Of a stretch of DNA of 64,000 bases, positions 41,669 through 49,925 are shown in pieces; position 1 is the first letter of the stretch, and the number at the start of each line of letters is the position of its first letter. The stretch lies in contig NZ_LMIS01000001.1 of the NCBI RefSeq assembly GCF_001428805.1, forward strand, positions 2,983,075 through 3,047,074, read 5' to 3'. This DNA comes from Aeromicrobium sp. Root236 (lineage in GTDB: Bacteria > Actinomycetota > Actinomycetes > Propionibacteriales > Nocardioidaceae). A program made the position numbers and the translations under genes. The notes beneath the pieces were generated by a model. That model was given only the letters and a program-made list of their open reading frames with translations, made no database searches and had not been told where the DNA came from.

Positions 41669-42503
41669 GGATCGCCGAGAACCGGCGGTTGAGCTGGCGC
41701 ATGATCGTGTTGTAGATCCACGGCGCGTACCGCTGGGCGTACCAGCCGGCGCGGATGTCGGTGGAGGTGAAGACGAGGTACTTGCCCTTCTCCACCCCAC
41801 GGATCATCGAGGCGGCGGCGCTCTCGGGGCTGACCGCGTGCTTCTGGAAGCGGCCGATGTTCTTGCGGATGACCGGGTTGTCACGGTCGACGCCGACGAT
41901 GTTGACCGTCCCCACGAGCGGGGTGTCGACGGCGCCGGGACAGACGAGGGTGACGCCGATGCCGTACTGCTGGAGGTCGAACCGCAGCACCTCGCTGACG
42001 CCGCGCAGGCCGAACTTGGCGGCGCTGTAGGGCGCGTGCCCGGGCAGCCCGAACAGCCCGGCCGCCGACGAGACGTTGACGACGTGACCGCCGTTGCCGG
42101 CCTCGATCATGGCCGGCACGAACGCCGACATGACGTGGATGGGTCCCATGAGGTCGATCTCGACGCAGTCGCGCCAGTGCAGGGTGTCGAGGTCCTGGAT
42201 GCGGCCCCAGGTCGAGATGCCGGCGACGTTCATGACGATGTCGACGCTGCCCGCCGCGGTGAGCGACCGGTGGGCGAACGCGGCGACCGCGTCCTCGTCG
42301 GAGACGTCGAACGCCTCGTGGTGCACGACGGTGCCGCCTGCCTTGGCCACGAGGTCGGCCGTCTCCTGGAGCCCCTCGGCGTTGACGTCGGTCAGCAGCA
42401 GGCGAGCTCCCTTGTCGCCGGCCTGGAGTGCGGCGGCGCGGCCGATCCCGCTGCCGGCGCCGGTGATGACGACGGTCTTGCCGCCGAAGGACGTCTTGGG
42501 CAT
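41637..42503 (-). CDS. Short-chain dehydrogenase/reductase, second copy type
   Basis: A 288-residue SDR unlike the 255-residue one: VVITGAGSGIGRAAALQAGDKG, TDVNAEGLQETADLV (Asp at the end of strand 2, NAD-type), NVAGISTWGRI, and active-site VNVSSAAGLFGLPGHAPYSAAKFGLRGVSEVLRFDLQQYGIGVTLVCPGAVDTPLV. A ~30-residue C-terminal extension rich in aromatic and basic residues (GWYAQRYAPWIYNTIMRQLNRRF) suggests membrane contact and a lipophilic substrate. ATG 42503 is preceded by GGGAGGG. It is convergent with the operon to its left and divergent from the exonuclease gene. Confidence 0.88.
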   Translation of the reverse strand: MPKTSFGGKTVVITGAGSGIGRAAALQAGDKGARLLLTDVNAEGLQETADLVAKAGGTVVHHEAFDVSDEDAVAAFAHRSLTAAGSVDIVMNVAGISTWGRIQDLDTLHWRDCVEIDLMGPIHVMSAFVPAMIEAGNGGHVVNVSSAAGLFGLPGHAPYSAAKFGLRGVSEVLRFDLQQYGIGVTLVCPGAVDTPLVGTVNIVGVDRDNPVIRKNIGRFQKHAVSPESAAASMIRGVEKGKYLVFTSTDIRAGWYAQRYAPWIYNTIMRQLNRRFSAILTKAQATQDA

Positions 42504-42589
42504 GATTCCCTCCCGGAATAAGTGAGACGATCGTACCGCTTTCGTGTCGTGAAGTCCCGTTGTCCGCTCCGACACCTACCGTGATCCTC

Positions 42590-43432
42590 ATGAGAGCCAA
42601 CAAGTACGCCGGACGGTGTGCCGAGTGCGACGTGACCGTGGAGATCGCGGCCGGACGGCTCATCGGACTGCCTGGCGACTGGCGCACGATCTGTGTGGCG
42701 TGCTCACCCACGCCGCCGCCGCGCGGCGATCACCCCGGCTGGCACCTGACGCCGTTGGCCTCGCTCGACTTCGAGACGACCGGCGTGGACCCGTTGACCG
42801 ACCGGGTGCTGAGCTACGCCCTGCTCGACGATCGGGGTCACGACTTCTCGGGGCTCGTCAATCCCCGCGTCCCGATCCCTCCGGCGTCGGCGGCGGTCCA
42901 CGGACTCACCGCCGAAGCCCTGGCCGGGGCTCCGGCGCCGGTCGACGCGCTCGCCGAGGTCATCGCCTGGGTGCAGGACCTGATCGAGCGCGGCGTGGGA
43001 CTCGTCGTGTTCAACGCCGCCTACGACCTCACGATGCTGCGGGCCGAGGCGACGCGCTGGGGCCTGACGCAGCCCGACTGGGAGCGCCTGTTCGTCGTCG
43101 ATCCCTATGTCATCGACTGGGGCATCGAGCGCGGCGGTCTCGGGCCGCGCCGGCTCACTGATGTGGCTGCCTACTACGGCGTCCCGCTCGACAACGCCCA
43201 CGACGCGACCGCGGACGCCCGGGCGGCTCGCGAGATCGCCTACGAGATCGGTCGTCGCCATCCCCCTGTCGCGGCCGGCGACCTCGAGAGCCTCATGCTG
43301 CGCCAGGTCATCTGGTTCGCCGGCCGGGCCGAGGACTGGAACCACTACGCCCGCAGGGTGGGTCGTCCCTTGGACGATCCGGCCGGCTGGCCGCTGGCCG
43401 CGCCGGACCGCAGCAACGTCCGCATCGCCTGA
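42590..43432 (+). CDS. DEDDh 3'-5' exonuclease (DnaQ-like) with N-terminal Cys4 motif
   Basis: A 280-residue protein. The N-terminal ~45 residues carry CAEC and CVAC separated by ~24 residues, a likely zinc ribbon. The exonuclease domain has SLDFETTGVDPLTDR (DxE), VHGLTAEAL, VVFNAAYDLTMLRAEA and HDATADARAA (DEDDh set complete). This matches stand-alone DnaQ-like exonucleases rather than replicative epsilon. ATG 42590 is used; GTG 42581 is in frame. It is not linked in an operon to repair genes here; its role in nucleic-acid trimming or repair is inferred. Confidence 0.85.
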   Translation: MRANKYAGRCAECDVTVEIAAGRLIGLPGDWRTICVACSPTPPPRGDHPGWHLTPLASLDFETTGVDPLTDRVLSYALLDDRGHDFSGLVNPRVPIPPASAAVHGLTAEALAGAPAPVDALAEVIAWVQDLIERGVGLVVFNAAYDLTMLRAEATRWGLTQPDWERLFVVDPYVIDWGIERGGLGPRRLTDVAAYYGVPLDNAHDATADARAAREIAYEIGRRHPPVAAGDLESLMLRQVIWFAGRAEDWNHYARRVGRPLDDPAGWPLAAPDRSNVRIA

Positions 43433-43468
43433 CGCGTACGCCCGGGATCGCTGGGTACATCCCCGCAC

Positions 43469-43699
43469 ATGACTGAGACAGATACGCCAGGCAACCCCGA
43501 GCTCGAGGCCGTCCAGCTGGTCGTCGACCGCGTCTCCTCATGGCAGGACGGCGCGACCGAGGGCACGGTCGCCGAAGAGCTGCGCAAGGGATTCGACGAA
43601 GTCGGCGTCGAGGTCGAGCCCGACGAGGTCGAGAAGCTCGCCGACGCTATCCAGAACGAGCATGGTGACGTGGACGCCGGAGAAGTCCTCGGCTGGTAG
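43469..43699 (+). CDS. Small acidic protein, unknown
   Basis: A 76-residue, strongly acidic, helical protein with no signal or membrane segment, ending in GEVLGW. It is 36 bp after the exonuclease gene, on the same strand. Codon use resembles the neighbours, which supports it being a gene. No family is recognised and there is no clear ribosome site. Confidence 0.5.
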   Translation: MTETDTPGNPELEAVQLVVDRVSSWQDGATEGTVAEELRKGFDEVGVEVEPDEVEKLADAIQNEHGDVDAGEVLGW

Positions 43700-43730
43700 C
43701 TGAGCTCGCTCCGGGTTCCCTGTCGGGCGG

Positions 43731-44081
43731 TCAGGTGATCTGGATGATCACGAACACGAGGGCGGCCACGCCGCCGAAGGCGCTCCAGAAGCGCACCGGA
43801 TGGGCCTCGGCCCAGCGATCCAGACGCGTGTCTGAAAGGTCCCGACCCGCTCGATGGCAGTAGTAGGGCCAAGCCGCGAGGGCGCCGGCGATCATCCACG
43901 TGACGACCAGTACCCAGGCCCCCTTCCGGTCGGGCGACACCAGGTAGCTGATCGTCATCCACGCGGCGAACACGACCGGGAACACCGCGTCGCGCCACCA
44001 GGCCCGCGGCTTCGAGGCGCGCCCCACCCACCATGTGGATCGCGGGGACTCCCGAGTGTCCTGCGGGTCGTCGCGCGCCAT
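43731..44081 (-). CDS. Small membrane protein, unknown
   Basis: A 116-residue protein with a polar N-terminus and three hydrophobic segments (about residues 30-50, 54-73, 95-115). It is convergent with the 76-residue gene. The last segment ends at the C-terminus (VAALVFVIIQIT). I recognise no family; three-helix proteins of this size are common orphans in actinobacteria. Confidence 0.55.
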   Translation of the reverse strand: MARDDPQDTRESPRSTWWVGRASKPRAWWRDAVFPVVFAAWMTISYLVSPDRKGAWVLVVTWMIAGALAAWPYYCHRAGRDLSDTRLDRWAEAHPVRFWSAFGGVAALVFVIIQIT

Positions 44082-44157
44082 GCCTTCAGTCTCGTGGGTC
44101 GTGTGTGCGGCTGCAATCGGTCGAGTCCGTCGCCGTTCACAGCCTGAACGTGATCGA

Positions 44158-44589
44158 CTACTTCGGATATGCGACTCGGCTCGAGCTCTTCCCTAGACGC
44201 CATTCGCGCCCGTCGATCGTGACGACGTAGCGCGGTCGCGGCCTCCGGCGGAACATCGAAGGTCGATGTTCCACGCGCCCTTCCCCGCGAAGGTAGGCGC
44301 GCAGGACGAGCGCGAGCGCTCGCAGATTGTCCTCTTTTGAAGCGTCGTCGTCGTACTCGAACAACGTGGCGCTGACGTTCACCCCTGTGTCGAGATCGAA
44401 GATGACGGCGTCCGACCATTCATGGCTCGCGCGCAGGCCGGCAGTTCGTGTCGAATCTTCCGACGACGTGAGCCGGGCACGAAAAATGTGCCCGACAGCT
44501 TTGGGATGATCCGAGTAGTCGACCTCTACACTCGCGCCGAAGACGTCACTCACCACGCGGTGAAGCATCCCCTCGATGTCGGTCGGCAT
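44158..44589 (-). CDS. Hypothetical cytoplasmic protein
   Basis: A 143-residue soluble protein (MPTDIEGMLHRVVSDVF...), mixed alpha/beta in appearance, with a central FDLDTGVNVSATLFEYDDDASKEDNLRALALVLRAYLRGEG helix and a basic C-terminus. The surrounding kilobase (44.1-45.1 kb) looks less GC-biased than the rest of the window, hinting at acquired DNA. No family recognised. Confidence 0.5.
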   Translation of the reverse strand: MPTDIEGMLHRVVSDVFGASVEVDYSDHPKAVGHIFRARLTSSEDSTRTAGLRASHEWSDAVIFDLDTGVNVSATLFEYDDDASKEDNLRALALVLRAYLRGEGRVEHRPSMFRRRPRPRYVVTIDGREWRLGKSSSRVAYPK

Positions 44590-44635
44590 GGCAGCAGTGT
44601 GTCATCGGGACAGTGACGCGAGAGCGTGACGTTCC

Positions 44636-45019
44636 CTAGTGGCTCGTCGGTGGTGCGGGCGGCCAATCCCATGGCGGACGACCCTCTGCTTGGTGACCGG
44701 AGTCGATCCATGGAAAGGGGTGGTCTGAGAATCCGGCCACCTGCTCGGCCGGACCGTCGCCACTAGTCGCCCAGACCTCGGTGTCGCCGGGACGCCAGAT
44801 GGTGAGGCAGTCGACGGCATGACTCATCTCGATGTAGGAGAGCGGATTCGCACTGCGGAAGATGAGCAGCACTTTCTCGCACGGCGGAAAGTCGAACTGG
44901 ATGCACTCAGGCTCGATGAAAAGACAGAAGGTCGCGCCGTCCCCGGATTCGATCAGGTACTGCGTCTCGTGGACCTGCGGAGGCGGCTGCGCCGCGTGGC
45001 GACTCGGTCTCCGTCTCAT
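44636..45019 (-). CDS. Hypothetical protein
   Basis: A 127-residue protein with a proline- and arginine-rich start, a central beta-rich part (ETQYLIESGDGATFCLFIEPECIQFDFPPCEKVLLIF) and a tryptophan/proline-rich end. It lies in the same orientation as the 143-residue gene, 46 bp upstream of it. The real start could be further in than ATG 45019. No family recognised. Confidence 0.4.
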   Translation of the reverse strand: MRRRPSRHAAQPPPQVHETQYLIESGDGATFCLFIEPECIQFDFPPCEKVLLIFRSANPLSYIEMSHAVDCLTIWRPGDTEVWATSGDGPAEQVAGFSDHPFPWIDSGHQAEGRPPWDWPPAPPTSH

Positions 45020-45076
45020 AGCCGGACGATACCGGTGTGACTCGATCCCTAGTTCAACTGCCGAACTGCGGCAGCC

Positions 45077-46321
45077 CTATTCGCGGGGGTGGTGGGGTTG
45101 GTCTTTGGGGAGGAGGGGTGGTGGTCGGGAGATGTAGGTGTGGCCGGTGGGGGTGGTCCAGACCGTGTCGTTGTTTTGAGGGGTGACGGTCCAGCCGGGT
45201 AGGTGTTTGAGGGTGTGGGATCTGGTGCAGAGCCCTTGACCGTTCGCGGCGGTGGTTTGGCCGCCGTCGGCGTAGGCGTGGATGTGGTCGTGGTGGCGGA
45301 TCTTGAGGTCGCATCCGGGCTGGCGGCAGCGTTGGTCGCGGGCGCGTATGTGGCTGGCGGTGGTGGTGTCGAAGTGGCGGCGGCGGGGATCGCGGACGAC
45401 CAGCGTGCCGTCGACGGGGTCGACGAGGAACCGTCGGATCCAGGCGTTGGGTGCGCCGGCGATGATGTCATCGGCCACTGAGGGACTGATGGGCCCGTAG
45501 CCGGGCAGGTCGACCGGTTCGCCGGTGTCCTGGCCAGTGAACGTCTCGGCGTCCATGACGAGGTGGACCTCGACGTTGGTGTCCTCAGCATGGGACTGTC
45601 CGGTGAGTCGTTCGATGAGGGTTTGGGTCATGATCTGGCCCAACGTGCGGGGGTCACCGGCCGCCCGCAGCGCACGGGCGTGCTGGTCCAAAGCAGCATG
45701 TGCGGCGAGGATCTGTTCGGCCGGCCCGCGTGCGTGCAGGTGCGCGACACCGTCGGTGTCAGGAAACAAGGACACGCGTTGGTCGGCGCGGTTGCGTTCG
45801 GCCCGGGTGGCGGCGGCTTCGGCATCGATGCGGATCACGGCGCGTGCGGTGAGCCGTGCTGCCTCGTGTCGGGTGAGCCCGACGAGCTGGTCGGCGATCT
45901 CACCATCGAGCACCAACAAGTCATCGGCACCCAGGGTCACGGATTCGTTGACGACGGCGCGGACCACCGGTTCGGACAGTTGCCCGGTCAGGAACAACGC
46001 CTGGACCTGCGGCAGCCGTTCCACACCCAGGGCGGTGCCGACCTGGGTGCCCGCAGCGGCCAGGCCAACCTTGCGTGCCATGGAGATCTCACCGATCACC
46101 GAGACCGTGGGGTCTGGGCGGCCGACCCCGGTCAACGCGACCCGTTCGGCGTGGAGCGCGGCGATCTGGGCCATCTGCTCAGCCTGCGCGGCGCTGATGG
46201 CCCGGTCCAGTGCCACGATCGCATCGATCCGCGAGGCTCCGAAACCATGCCCTGGGTCGGCACCGAAATCGTGTTCGCGCACCTCGGCCAGGACGGCTTC
46301 GGGTGCGGTTTCGGTGAACAT
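45077..46321 (-). CDS. DUF222 / HNH endonuclease domain protein (13E12-repeat family)
   Basis: A 414-residue protein. Residues ~20-290 form the DUF222 helical domain (AIVALDRAISAAQAEQMAQIAALHAER, AARLTARAVIRIDAEAAATRAERNR). The C-terminal HNH nuclease motif is IRARDQRCRQPGCDLKIRHHDHIHAYADGGQTTAANGQGLCTRSHTLKH, with the two Cys before and one after. Actinobacterial genomes carry many copies of this family, some associated with repeated or mobile DNA; function is uncertain. A tandem repeat array begins about 110 bp upstream of its start. Confidence 0.85.
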   Translation of the reverse strand: MFTETAPEAVLAEVREHDFGADPGHGFGASRIDAIVALDRAISAAQAEQMAQIAALHAERVALTGVGRPDPTVSVIGEISMARKVGLAAAGTQVGTALGVERLPQVQALFLTGQLSEPVVRAVVNESVTLGADDLLVLDGEIADQLVGLTRHEAARLTARAVIRIDAEAAATRAERNRADQRVSLFPDTDGVAHLHARGPAEQILAAHAALDQHARALRAAGDPRTLGQIMTQTLIERLTGQSHAEDTNVEVHLVMDAETFTGQDTGEPVDLPGYGPISPSVADDIIAGAPNAWIRRFLVDPVDGTLVVRDPRRRHFDTTTASHIRARDQRCRQPGCDLKIRHHDHIHAYADGGQTTAANGQGLCTRSHTLKHLPGWTVTPQNNDTVWTTPTGHTYISRPPPLLPKDQPHHPRE

Positions 46322-46641
46322 ACTTCCAACCTAGACGCCACCACTGACACGCCTTTTCGACTGCAATCCCGGCTGTGGACAACTCCTTCCGCTCCCCCAA
46401 CGGCTATGCCCTCAATGTTGGGGGGACCCCCAGAGCTCAAGGAGCGGGGCAGCTCAGGGAGCGGTCCTTTCGACAAGCTCAAGGAACGGGGCGACAGCTC
46501 AGTGAGGCGATCCTTTCGACAAGCTCAAGGAACGGCGCGACAGCTGAGGGAGCGGTCCTTTCGACAAGCTCAAGGAGCGGGCCTGGCCGGGCCCCCGGCC
46601 AACAAACCTGGGCCAGCCGGACCGCGACCTAGACTTCCTGC
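46322..46641. other. 320-bp non-coding gap holding a tandem repeat array
   Basis: The gap between the divergent HNH and GT61 genes contains the repeat array described separately (46433-46580) and, after it, a GC-rich inverted repeat GGCCGGG-CC-CCCGGCC at 46585-46600. The left 100 bp near the HNH gene hold its promoter region, with nothing specific recognised. Confidence 0.6.
46433..46580. repeat. Tandem array of a 45-46-bp unit, about 3.3 copies
   Basis: CCTTTCGACAAGCTCAAGGA begins three units at 46466, 46512 and 46557 (period 46 then 45), each followed by (A/G)CGG; the first two also contain a downstream CGACAGCT(C/G)AG block. A partial unit, starting inside the motif (GAGCTCAAGGAGCGG), precedes them at 46433-46465. 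The same 20-mer, with GGC for AGC, forms the hairpin at 40127-40166. It is a dispersed intergenic repeat expanded in tandem. Confidence 0.85.
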
Positions 46642-48285
46642 GTGACCTTGAGGAGCAGGCTTGCTCGTGCTGTCCGACGCCACCGCCTGACTCGTGCTCT
46701 CCGCGACATCGACGCCATCGCGGATGCCCTCAACGCGACACAGGGCTTCATCGTGGTCTACCTCGACGAGCCCAACCCCCAGCTCGTCGAGCGCCTCAAG
46801 GACAGAACGGCCGTCGAGGTCCGCCCGATCCAGGTCGAGGGCTCGATCGACACCGCCCTCACCGCACTCCGATCCATGCCGCGCCCGGCTGCGATCCTCG
46901 ACGCGACCCACACCGGCAACCGGGTCAACCTGCTCCGGCAGACGGTCTTCGCCCTGCCCGACGGCGCCGCCTACGTGGCCGCCGGAACCACCGACGCGTG
47001 GACCGCCGATGTGCGCCGCGCCGCCGAACCTCGCAGCGGCGAGGGCCAGGCCGCCGCCCGGCGCCGCCAGGAGCTCGCCGACTCGATCGACGTCCAACCA
47101 CATGCACAAGGCCTCGGCGTCGTACGCAAGCGCGGCACCCACCACTTCACCCTCCGCCACCACGCCGTCGAGCAGGTCCTGAGCGACCAGCTCGGCGCCG
47201 ACTGGGGCGAGGTCGTCGCGCACCACGAGGCGTACGAGTACGAGTCGCGCGCCACCGTCCACATGCACGGCGAGCCGGCGCCCCGCGAGAAGCAGGAGAC
47301 GATCTCCGTGCCCGCACTGTCCCTGCGCCGCTACAGCGACGTGACCTGCCACGTCCGCGAAGTCACCACCAAGGGCAACCTCGTGCTGCCCGACTCGTTC
47401 CGGCACTGGCAGGCCGGGCGCCTGTTCCACAAGCGGATCATCCCCGCGACCGCCTGGTTCGGCCGGCTCGAGGACCGCATGCACCAGGCGGACGTACGTC
47501 ATGAAGCCGGCGAGTTCTTCTCGTTCGACTCCGCCTTCCCGACCCACTTCGGGCACCTGACGACCGAGACGTTGTCGAAGCACTGGGGCTGGCGGATCGC
47601 CCACGAGCGCAACCCCGACCTCCGCGTCGTCATGACGCACCAGCCCGGCAAGCCGCGCCTCCCGGTGTGGAAGGCCGACATCCTCGGCGCCCTCGGCGTC
47701 CCGCTCGACGACATCCTCTGGGTCACGGAGGGCGAGTCCGTCAGGGTCGACTCGCTCGTCGCCGCCATGCCGCAGCTCGAGAACCCGCACTACGCCGATC
47801 GCGGACTCATCGACACGTGGGAGGCGCTCTACGCGGGGCTCGGCCCCGACCCCTCGCCGCAGGGCCGCCCCGAGAAGATCTTTCTGTCCCGGCGCACCCG
47901 CACCCAGCGCTGGTGCCTCAACACGCCGGAGGTCGAGGCGTTCATGGCCGGGCAGGGCTACACCGTGATCTATCCCGAGGACTCCTCGTACGCCGAGCAG
48001 GCCCACACCGTTCGCGCTGCGAAGGTCATCGCGGGGTTCGCCGGCAGCGCGCTGTTCAGCATGATGCTCAACCCCGAGGCGCGCATCGTCGTCCTCTCGA
48101 GCCGCGCGTACGTCGCCGCCAACGAGTACCTGTTCGGCTCCGCTGCGGGCCACGAGCTCCACTACTTCTGGGCGCCGCCGCTGGTCGATCAACCAGAAGG
48201 CGGCTTCGCCGTCGAGGCCTACCGCTCCGACTTCGTGTTCAACCTCGACGAGCACCGCGCCGAGCTCATCGAGGCCCTGGCCTAG
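46642..48285 (+). CDS. Glycosyltransferase family 61 protein
   Basis: A 547-residue protein. The C-terminal half (about 270-520) fits GT61 (DUF563): FPTHFGHLTTETLSKHWGWRIAHERNPDLRVVM, PEKIFLSRRTRTQRWCLN, FMAGQGYTVIYPEDSSYAEQAHTVRAAKVIAGFAGSALFSMML and RIVVLSSRAYVAANEYLFG. The N-terminus begins MTLRSRL, as does the GT4 gene at 12294-14387. The start is GTG 46642, without a clear ribosome site. It stands apart from the main polysaccharide locus and next to the repeat array. It probably glycosylates a surface polymer or secreted glycoconjugate. Confidence 0.82.
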   Translation: MTLRSRLARAVRRHRLTRALRDIDAIADALNATQGFIVVYLDEPNPQLVERLKDRTAVEVRPIQVEGSIDTALTALRSMPRPAAILDATHTGNRVNLLRQTVFALPDGAAYVAAGTTDAWTADVRRAAEPRSGEGQAAARRRQELADSIDVQPHAQGLGVVRKRGTHHFTLRHHAVEQVLSDQLGADWGEVVAHHEAYEYESRATVHMHGEPAPREKQETISVPALSLRRYSDVTCHVREVTTKGNLVLPDSFRHWQAGRLFHKRIIPATAWFGRLEDRMHQADVRHEAGEFFSFDSAFPTHFGHLTTETLSKHWGWRIAHERNPDLRVVMTHQPGKPRLPVWKADILGALGVPLDDILWVTEGESVRVDSLVAAMPQLENPHYADRGLIDTWEALYAGLGPDPSPQGRPEKIFLSRRTRTQRWCLNTPEVEAFMAGQGYTVIYPEDSSYAEQAHTVRAAKVIAGFAGSALFSMMLNPEARIVVLSSRAYVAANEYLFGSAAGHELHYFWAPPLVDQPEGGFAVEAYRSDFVFNLDEHRAELIEALA

Positions 48286-48286
48286 C

Positions 48287-49123
48287 TCAGCCGACGCGCG
48301 CGAGGATCGCCTCGGCGAGCGCCTCGGGGTCCTGCTCCGGGATCCAGTGGCTCGTGCCGGTCAGCTCGACGTAACGGAAGTCGGCGTCGACGAACTCGCC
48401 GCATCGCTCCGCAGCCGCCCGGCCGATCGCCTGGTCCTGGTCGCTCCACACGTATGTCGTGGGCACCGTGACGGGCGGCAACGAGGCGAGGTCGCCCCGC
48501 ATGGCGCGGTACCAGTTGAGCGCTGCGGTCAAAGCTCCCGGCTCGGAGAGCGTCGCGACATAGCTGTCGACCTGCGCAGGCCGGACGTGGCCCTCGTACA
48601 TCGCCCGCAGGCGCTGGGCGTCGTCCTCGAGCAGCACGTGCTCGGCCTTGCCGGGTTGACGCAGCAGTCCGATGTACGACGCGCGCTGCTGCTGGTCGGC
48701 GTCACCCTGGAGAGCCGCCCCGTACGCCGCGAGGTGCGGCACCGAGACCGCGGTCAACGTGCGGAGCCGGTCGCGGTGACGCACGGCGGTGACCCACGCG
48801 ACCGCGGCGCCCCAGTCGTGGCCGACGAGGTGGAACGTGCCGATGCCGAGCGCGTCCGCGAGCCCGGCGACGTCGTCGGCGAGCAGGTCGGTCGTGTACG
48901 ACTCGGCGCCTGATGGCCGGGCGCCGGGGGAGTAGCCGCGCTGATCGGGAGCGAAGATCCGCAGGCCGGCTCCCGCGAGCAGCGGCACGACGCCCGACCA
49001 CGACAGGGAGTTCTCCGGGAACCCGTGCAGCAGCATCACCGGCTCCCCGTCCTCTGGACCGGTGATGCGTACGTCGAAGGTCAGGTCGCCGACCGTCACG
49101 GGTGTGGTCTCGTCGTACGTCAT
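48287..49123 (-). CDS. Alpha/beta hydrolase, epoxide hydrolase/dehalogenase-like
   Basis: A 278-residue hydrolase. LLHGFPENSLSWSGVVPLLAGAGLRIFAPDQRGYSPG supplies the HG oxyanion motif, the nucleophile elbow is GHDWGAAVAW (Asp, as in epoxide hydrolases and haloalkane dehalogenases), and the catalytic His is in GTSHWIPEQDP. WSDQDQAIGRAA marks the acid region. GAGGAG lies six bases before ATG 49123. It follows PlsC by 12 bp, the last gene of a leftward set sigma-CU044-PlsC-hydrolase. Confidence 0.87.
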   Translation of the reverse strand: MTYDETTPVTVGDLTFDVRITGPEDGEPVMLLHGFPENSLSWSGVVPLLAGAGLRIFAPDQRGYSPGARPSGAESYTTDLLADDVAGLADALGIGTFHLVGHDWGAAVAWVTAVRHRDRLRTLTAVSVPHLAAYGAALQGDADQQQRASYIGLLRQPGKAEHVLLEDDAQRLRAMYEGHVRPAQVDSYVATLSEPGALTAALNWYRAMRGDLASLPPVTVPTTYVWSDQDQAIGRAAAERCGEFVDADFRYVELTGTSHWIPEQDPEALAEAILARVG

Positions 49124-49135
49124 GGTGCTCCTCGG

Positions 49136-49897
49136 TCAGTCGAAGCTGTCGCCGATGCGGGCCACGGCTTCGCGGTCGAGCACCGCCGCCGTCTCCGGGT
49201 CGGGTGCGCTGCCACCGCGATCGTAGGGGAGCCACCAGCGGTCCTCGTCGTTGCGGGGCAGCGCCGGGTAGGTGTCGATCGCCTCGGCGAGCAGCGCGTC
49301 CATCGCGACGTGGAGCCGCAATGACAGCTCGTCGACCGACTCGCCCTCCGCCGGCAGCAGTGGCTCACCGACCATGATCGTGACCGGCATGCGTCGGCGT
49401 AACGAGCGGTGCCCGTCGACGGTGTAGATGCGGTGGCCGCCCCACACGACGACGGGGATCAGCGGCACCTGCCGGTTGACCGCGAGCCCGGCGGCACCGC
49501 GCTTGAACGGCTTGAGCAGCCACGAGCGGCTGATCGTCGCCTCCGGGAAGACTCCGACGAGCTGACCGTCGTCGAGCAGGCGCAGCCCTTGCCGGTACGC
49601 CCGGGCGCCGGACTTCCGGTCGACCGGGATGTGGCGCATGGCCCGCATGAGCCGCCCGACGACCGGCAGCTCGAAGACCGAGCGCTTGGCCATGAACCGG
49701 ATGCGACGCTTGCGCGGCCGGGCGGCGTACCCGATGAACGTGAAGTCGAGGAAGCCGATGTGGTTGCCGGCGACCACGCCGGCGCCGCTCGTCGGGAGGC
49801 GCTCGACCCCGCGGACGTCGAAGCGGTAGCCCATCAACCGGAACAGCGTGCCGAAGATCCGGACCACCACCCGGTAGGTGAGGTCGGATCCAGGCAC
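49136..49897 (-). CDS. 1-acyl-glycerol-3-phosphate acyltransferase (PlsC-like)
   Basis: A 253-residue membrane-associated acyltransferase of phosphatidic acid synthesis. The catalytic HX4D motif is GNHIGFLDFTFIGYAARP, followed by FMAKRSVFELPVVGRLMRAMRHIPVDR, the GVFPEATISRSWLLKPFKRGAAGLA block (FPEG-like, here FPEA) and PLIPVVVWG. The start is taken as GTG 49897, 28 bp after the CU044 gene stop; the frame stays open further upstream but there overlaps that gene. The FPEA form instead of FPEG is a mild variant seen in actinobacterial PlsC proteins. Confidence 0.85.
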   Translation of the reverse strand: MPGSDLTYRVVVRIFGTLFRLMGYRFDVRGVERLPTSGAGVVAGNHIGFLDFTFIGYAARPRKRRIRFMAKRSVFELPVVGRLMRAMRHIPVDRKSGARAYRQGLRLLDDGQLVGVFPEATISRSWLLKPFKRGAAGLAVNRQVPLIPVVVWGGHRIYTVDGHRSLRRRMPVTIMVGEPLLPAEGESVDELSLRLHVAMDALLAEAIDTYPALPRNDEDRWWLPYDRGGSAPDPETAAVLDREAVARIGDSFD

Positions 49898-49925
49898 GCT
49901 GCTCAGGCTACGCCGTGCGGCGGCG

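Noticed and set aside
44082..44157. Possible tRNA or small RNA in the short gap between two small genes
   Set aside because: No cloverleaf arms or TTC-type T-loop could be built; the stretch looks like ordinary spacer.
43469..46321. A phage or plasmid origin in the accessory stretch
   Set aside because: No integrase, transposase, att-like direct repeats or replication gene were seen.
46132..46482. Open frames starting MSLSKGP across the repeat array and at 40164 on the minus strand
   Set aside because: The shared start comes from the dispersed repeat read on the minus strand, not from homologous proteins.
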